In this document: positions 22,186-25,337 of the stretch, one piece after another
Position numbering within the stretch: position 1 is the stretch's first letter
Layout of the letters: every line of letters starts with the position of its first letter
Source: an uncultured Porphyromonadaceae bacterium
GTDB taxonomy: Bacteria > Bacteroidota > Bacteroidia > Bacteroidales > Muribaculaceae
Assembly (NCBI GenBank): GCA_902475285.1
Contig: CABRZA010000013.1
Coordinates: 1-25,337 of the forward strand
Length of the DNA stretch: 25,337 nucleotides
Reading direction: 5' to 3'
Notes under the pieces: generated by a model
Database searches by the model: none
The model's input: the letters and a program-made list of their open reading frames with translations, nothing else
Told to the model about the DNA's origin: nothing
Program-made: the position numbers and the translations under genes

Positions 22186-23771
22186 TTCTTAAAATATTCT
22201 TCAAGACCGTCGGGATTCTTCGGGTCGAAATCAAGCTCGCGCACCTGCGACGGATGCACGAACACCGGCTCCACCATCACCATCTGCGTGCCGTCGGGCG
22301 CCACATACGGCAGGTATAGCGAAGGGAGCATCATCTGTTCATCCGCCTCCCCGAGGGCCTTGATATTGAGAGCATAGCACACAAAACCCCTGCCCGGCGG
22401 AGCATGACGCTCCCAAGGTGCAGGCACCGACGGACGGTAGTAAAAATAGCCCGATTCCGAGCGCATAAGGCTGTCGGGAGTAACATCGGTGGGCCTGTCG
22501 CGAAGTTCCGTCGGTATAAAAGCCACCCTCTTGGGAGTGTGGTATTCCGAAAGCACAATATAGTTGAAAAACTCGCAGAATATGCCTTTTATGGTGAAAC
22601 GCGTCACCAAAGGTGGAAAATCGCAAGGATGCAGGCTATCGGCGAAGACTGTTCCCGTAGGGCTGCTTTCTATTTGGGCCTCCGCGTCGTTATAAGCCTC
22701 GCAAAGCTTCCGGCAAAGCGCACCGCTCCACACCGCGAACACAATGAAAGCTGCGGCAAGAACCCCGCCGACAATCTTGGCCGCACGCAACCGCCGACGA
22801 AGCAAAGGCAGCAATATCATCCCCCATACCACAGCAGCGCATAGCTGGGGCCAGTAGCCCGTGCGCGGAACAAGCGACACTGCGCCGGCAAGCACAAAGC
22901 CCCCGACTGCCGTACCGAAGAAAAAGAGCGAGTAAGGATTTTCCTCCACAAACTTCACAAGCCTGCGCCTGGTGCTTCCGAAGCACCCCGCAACCCCCAC
23001 AAGACATATCAGCCCCACGGTGAGGCAATTGTATATAAGCCAGTATTTGGGCATGAACAAAAACGCCGGCTGCGAGATTTCCCGCTCGCCCAAACGCAAC
23101 GTAAGATGACTGAGGCTCATCCACAGCACCGACACCGCCGATGCCACAAGCAGAGCAACGTAGAACGCCCGGTATCTCTTATCCCTGAATCTCAACCACA
23201 TCAACACCGCACCGCATGCCAGCGTCGCTCCTATCGCCTCGTGGCACATACCGCCGAATACAGCCAGCACCGAGCCCCACCACGTATCCCTGCGTGTACC
23301 CTTCGAAAGCAGCCATATGCCGCCCAAACATATCGCCGCAGGCACAATATAGTTGAGCGAATACACCTGCACGAGCAGGTTGTTGTTCCAGGGCAGGAAG
23401 GCCACAAGAGCCCACAGCATATAGAAGCCCAGCATCCCCTCACCTTGCCTAAGATCCGAAAATTTCAGCACCACCCACAGTGTGAGTCCGCAGCAGAAGC
23501 CGATGAAAAGCGCATAGAGCCACTGCGGCACATAGAGATGGAAGAAAGGCGCCAGCACATTGAGCACCCGCAGGTTGTCGTTCACCCGCAGACTGTTGAA
23601 GTACTCCAACAGTCCGCTCAGCGTATACCCGTCGGGGTTGGTGTTGCGCAGCGCGCACATGAAAATATATGTGTCGAGACACCGCGGCGAGAAATACTCC
23701 ATCACAGCCATGGCAATGCCGAAAATCAGCACCGCCGTATAAGACTGTCGAAAATCAATTGACCGGTTCAT
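22182..23771 (-). CDS. Polytopic membrane protein, DUF6056-like (copy two)
   Basis: A 529-residue integral membrane protein with about ten hydrophobic segments and a soluble C-terminal domain (about 390-529). It is a paralogue of the next gene: both share YVPQWLYA, GFCCGLTLW, RQGEG/RRGEG, a HEA/HEG-G motif in a membrane loop, YxAPDGT, DSLxRSxSGY and VHPS. The layout resembles DUF6056/GtrII-type membrane proteins, which may act as GT-C-like glycosyl or polymer transferases, but no activity is proven and I hold the family name loosely. ATG 23771 overlaps the previous stop; its own stop overlaps the tilS start. Position in a tilS operon is unusual for a surface-glycan gene. Confidence 0.75.
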   Translation of the reverse strand: MNRSIDFRQSYTAVLIFGIAMAVMEYFSPRCLDTYIFMCALRNTNPDGYTLSGLLEYFNSLRVNDNLRVLNVLAPFFHLYVPQWLYALFIGFCCGLTLWVVLKFSDLRQGEGMLGFYMLWALVAFLPWNNNLLVQVYSLNYIVPAAICLGGIWLLSKGTRRDTWWGSVLAVFGGMCHEAIGATLACGAVLMWLRFRDKRYRAFYVALLVASAVSVLWMSLSHLTLRLGEREISQPAFLFMPKYWLIYNCLTVGLICLVGVAGCFGSTRRRLVKFVEENPYSLFFFGTAVGGFVLAGAVSLVPRTGYWPQLCAAVVWGMILLPLLRRRLRAAKIVGGVLAAAFIVFAVWSGALCRKLCEAYNDAEAQIESSPTGTVFADSLHPCDFPPLVTRFTIKGIFCEFFNYIVLSEYHTPKRVAFIPTELRDRPTDVTPDSLMRSESGYFYYRPSVPAPWERHAPPGRGFVCYALNIKALGEADEQMMLPSLYLPYVAPDGTQMVMVEPVFVHPSQVRELDFDPKNPDGLEEYFKK

Positions 23772-25285
23772 ATGCCAGGCATTAAATCGATTGAGCGCAA
23801 CCGCGAGGGATGCACGTCGGTGGGGGCAATCATCACCATGCGTGTGCCGTCGGGGGCGATGTAGGGCAGAAGAAAATAGGCCACCTGTATGGTATCACCC
23901 TCGATGGTGACGCCCCTGGCATACCATGCCTCCGTGTACACTGCCGTGGGGTCGGCCAGACGCGGATCCGTGGGGCGGAACACATAGTAACCCGATGGCG
24001 AGCGGTAGAGGCTGTCGGGCTCAACGTCGGTAGGCATGTCGGCGAGCTCCTCGGGCACAAGGGCCACAGGCTTGCCGTAGTGCAGCGGAAGGGCCTCGTA
24101 ACTGTATGGGAGAAAGAAGATGTCGCGCGTTGGGAAACGGCTGATATACTTAGGGAAATCCATGGGATGCACCGTGCGGCAGAACACCGTGCCGCTCTCC
24201 GAACGGTTGAGCTGCGATATAGCCTCGGTATATGCGTCGGTAAACTTGCGGCACTGAGGCACACTCCACGCCGCATATGCCGCGAAGAGCAAGCCAAGCG
24301 CGAGACCAGTGATGCGAGTGGCCTTCATGTGGCGGCGCAGCACCGGCACAGCGAGCATGGTGAGTACCAGGGACGAACACATCTGCGACCAAAAATATGT
24401 GCGCGGCGAAAACGACACCACAGCGCCGATGGCAAGACCGCCGAGGGCGCAGCCGAAGAAAAATACGCCCAAGGGATGTTCTGCCACGAAGCGGCGCAAA
24501 TACGCCCTTCCTCTCCGTCGGCAAAGAGCCACAGCGAGGAAGACCAGAAGTCCTAATGTCAGAAAGTTATATAACAGCCAATAGGGCGTCATCTCAAGAC
24601 TTGCCGCGTGGGGCATGGCGTAGCCGAGGCGTCGGGTCAGCGCCGAAGAGCAAAGCATCACCACCGACAACAAGGTACCTCCTGCCATCACAGCATAGAA
24701 AATACGGTAGCGCCGCCATCGTCCCGTGACCATCCACAGAAACACCGCACCGCACACCAGCGGAACGCCCAAACCCTCGTGAGCGAGCGATGCCACGACT
24801 ATCAGCATCGCGCCGGCCCAGCGACGCATGCCACGTCCGCGCCATGTGAGCCATATACCGAGCAGACATATGGTCGACGGCACGGTGTAGTTGAACGTAT
24901 ACATGGGTATGAGCAGATGGTCGCTCCAGGGCAACGCCACCACAAGAAGCCATATCACGAAGAAAAGCATCGACCCCTCGCCCCGACGCATGGCTGAATA
25001 CCGTCCGAAAAGCCACAGCGTCAGGCCACAGCAAAAGCCGAAGAACACGGCATAGAGCCATTGCGGCACATAAAGATAACGCATGGCGGCAAACATATTG
25101 AACAGCCGCATGTTGTCGACGCGCCGCTCGAGGTTGATATACCTTAGCCATCCCATGAAGTCGAACCCGTCCGGACACTTCTGCAAATAAAAGTATGTGA
25201 AGTCTATCGTATCAAGCCCGTCAAGCGTAAAGTACTCCAGCACCCCGAATGCCACGGCAAAGAGCCACACGGCAATCGGTGGCAT
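23768..25285 (-). CDS. Polytopic membrane protein, DUF6056-like (copy one)
   Basis: A 505-residue paralogue of the following gene, with about ten hydrophobic segments, then a C-terminal soluble part (about 375-505). The conserved strings YVPQWLYA, GFCCGLTLW and YIAPDGTRMVM align with copy two. The ATG at 25285 fits the start of the first membrane segment. However, the reading frame stays open to the window edge with no other start codon seen, so the true start may lie outside. The stop overlaps the next ATG by ATGA. A GT-C-like transferase or polymerase role is a guess based on topology; the duplicated pair may act on related substrates. Confidence 0.75.
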   Translation of the reverse strand: MPPIAVWLFAVAFGVLEYFTLDGLDTIDFTYFYLQKCPDGFDFMGWLRYINLERRVDNMRLFNMFAAMRYLYVPQWLYAVFFGFCCGLTLWLFGRYSAMRRGEGSMLFFVIWLLVVALPWSDHLLIPMYTFNYTVPSTICLLGIWLTWRGRGMRRWAGAMLIVVASLAHEGLGVPLVCGAVFLWMVTGRWRRYRIFYAVMAGGTLLSVVMLCSSALTRRLGYAMPHAASLEMTPYWLLYNFLTLGLLVFLAVALCRRRGRAYLRRFVAEHPLGVFFFGCALGGLAIGAVVSFSPRTYFWSQMCSSLVLTMLAVPVLRRHMKATRITGLALGLLFAAYAAWSVPQCRKFTDAYTEAISQLNRSESGTVFCRTVHPMDFPKYISRFPTRDIFFLPYSYEALPLHYGKPVALVPEELADMPTDVEPDSLYRSPSGYYVFRPTDPRLADPTAVYTEAWYARGVTIEGDTIQVAYFLLPYIAPDGTRMVMIAPTDVHPSRLRSIDLMPGI

Positions 25286-25337
25286 ATTTCGTCCCGCAGG
25301 CGTAAAAAGGCTTTTGCCTATTCGCTTATCTGTCGTC

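Overview
This window looks like a GC-rich member of the Bacteroidales, probably Muribaculaceae-like (inference). Three things point there. Promoters have the Bacteroidota -7 box TAnnTTTG, with the best example upstream of rpmH (TTTG-N20-TAAATTTG). Lipoproteins carry acidic residues directly after the lipobox cysteine. The protein families are typical of gut Bacteroidota: DUF6562 plus GLUG repeats, GYF_2 plus CD225, DUF6056-like membrane proteins and YtxH small proteins. No insertion sequence, integrase, CRISPR array, tRNA or rRNA gene was seen, so this is chromosomal backbone with a few lineage-specific genes.

Layout. Positions 1-5591 (minus strand) hold a secreted histidine acid phosphatase overlapping a TPM-domain membrane protein that runs off the left edge. 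Upstream of them lies a small envelope cluster (two YtxH proteins, a holin-III-like membrane protein and a 93-residue protein), then a periplasmic HtrA protease, then a small ferredoxin. Diverging from the ferredoxin is fabG (plus). It converges on a small lipoprotein that lies just downstream of clpB (both minus). A palindrome-rich region separates clpB from a plus-strand run: two tandem GYF_2-CD225 proteins, a degenerate NAD(P)-binding-like protein, a YihY/BrkB membrane protein, ridA, rpmH, a thioredoxin-fold protein without the CxxC motif, and tpx. The right part is minus strand: a DUF6562/GLUG surface lipoprotein, a secreted (alpha/alpha)6-barrel glycosidase, and an operon of two paralogous polytopic membrane proteins joined to tilS by ATGA overlaps.

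How the genes fit together. HtrA, the YtxH/holin cluster, ClpB, RidA, Tpx and the thioredoxin-like protein give the window a protein-quality and envelope/oxidative-stress flavour. The glycosidase and the GLUG lipoprotein belong to the outer surface and glycan use.

No canonical novel defence or mobile system is visible. The most unusual signals are: (i) mutually exclusive hairpins around the first start codon of the NAD-binding-like gene (11189-11238); (ii) a three-hairpin block after rpmH that may be a small RNA or structured 3' UTR (13891-14006); (iii) the tandem GYF-CD225 pair with conserved membrane domains and different linkers; (iv) the palindrome-dense clpB/GYF divergent region. All calls come from reading the sequence; no database search was run.
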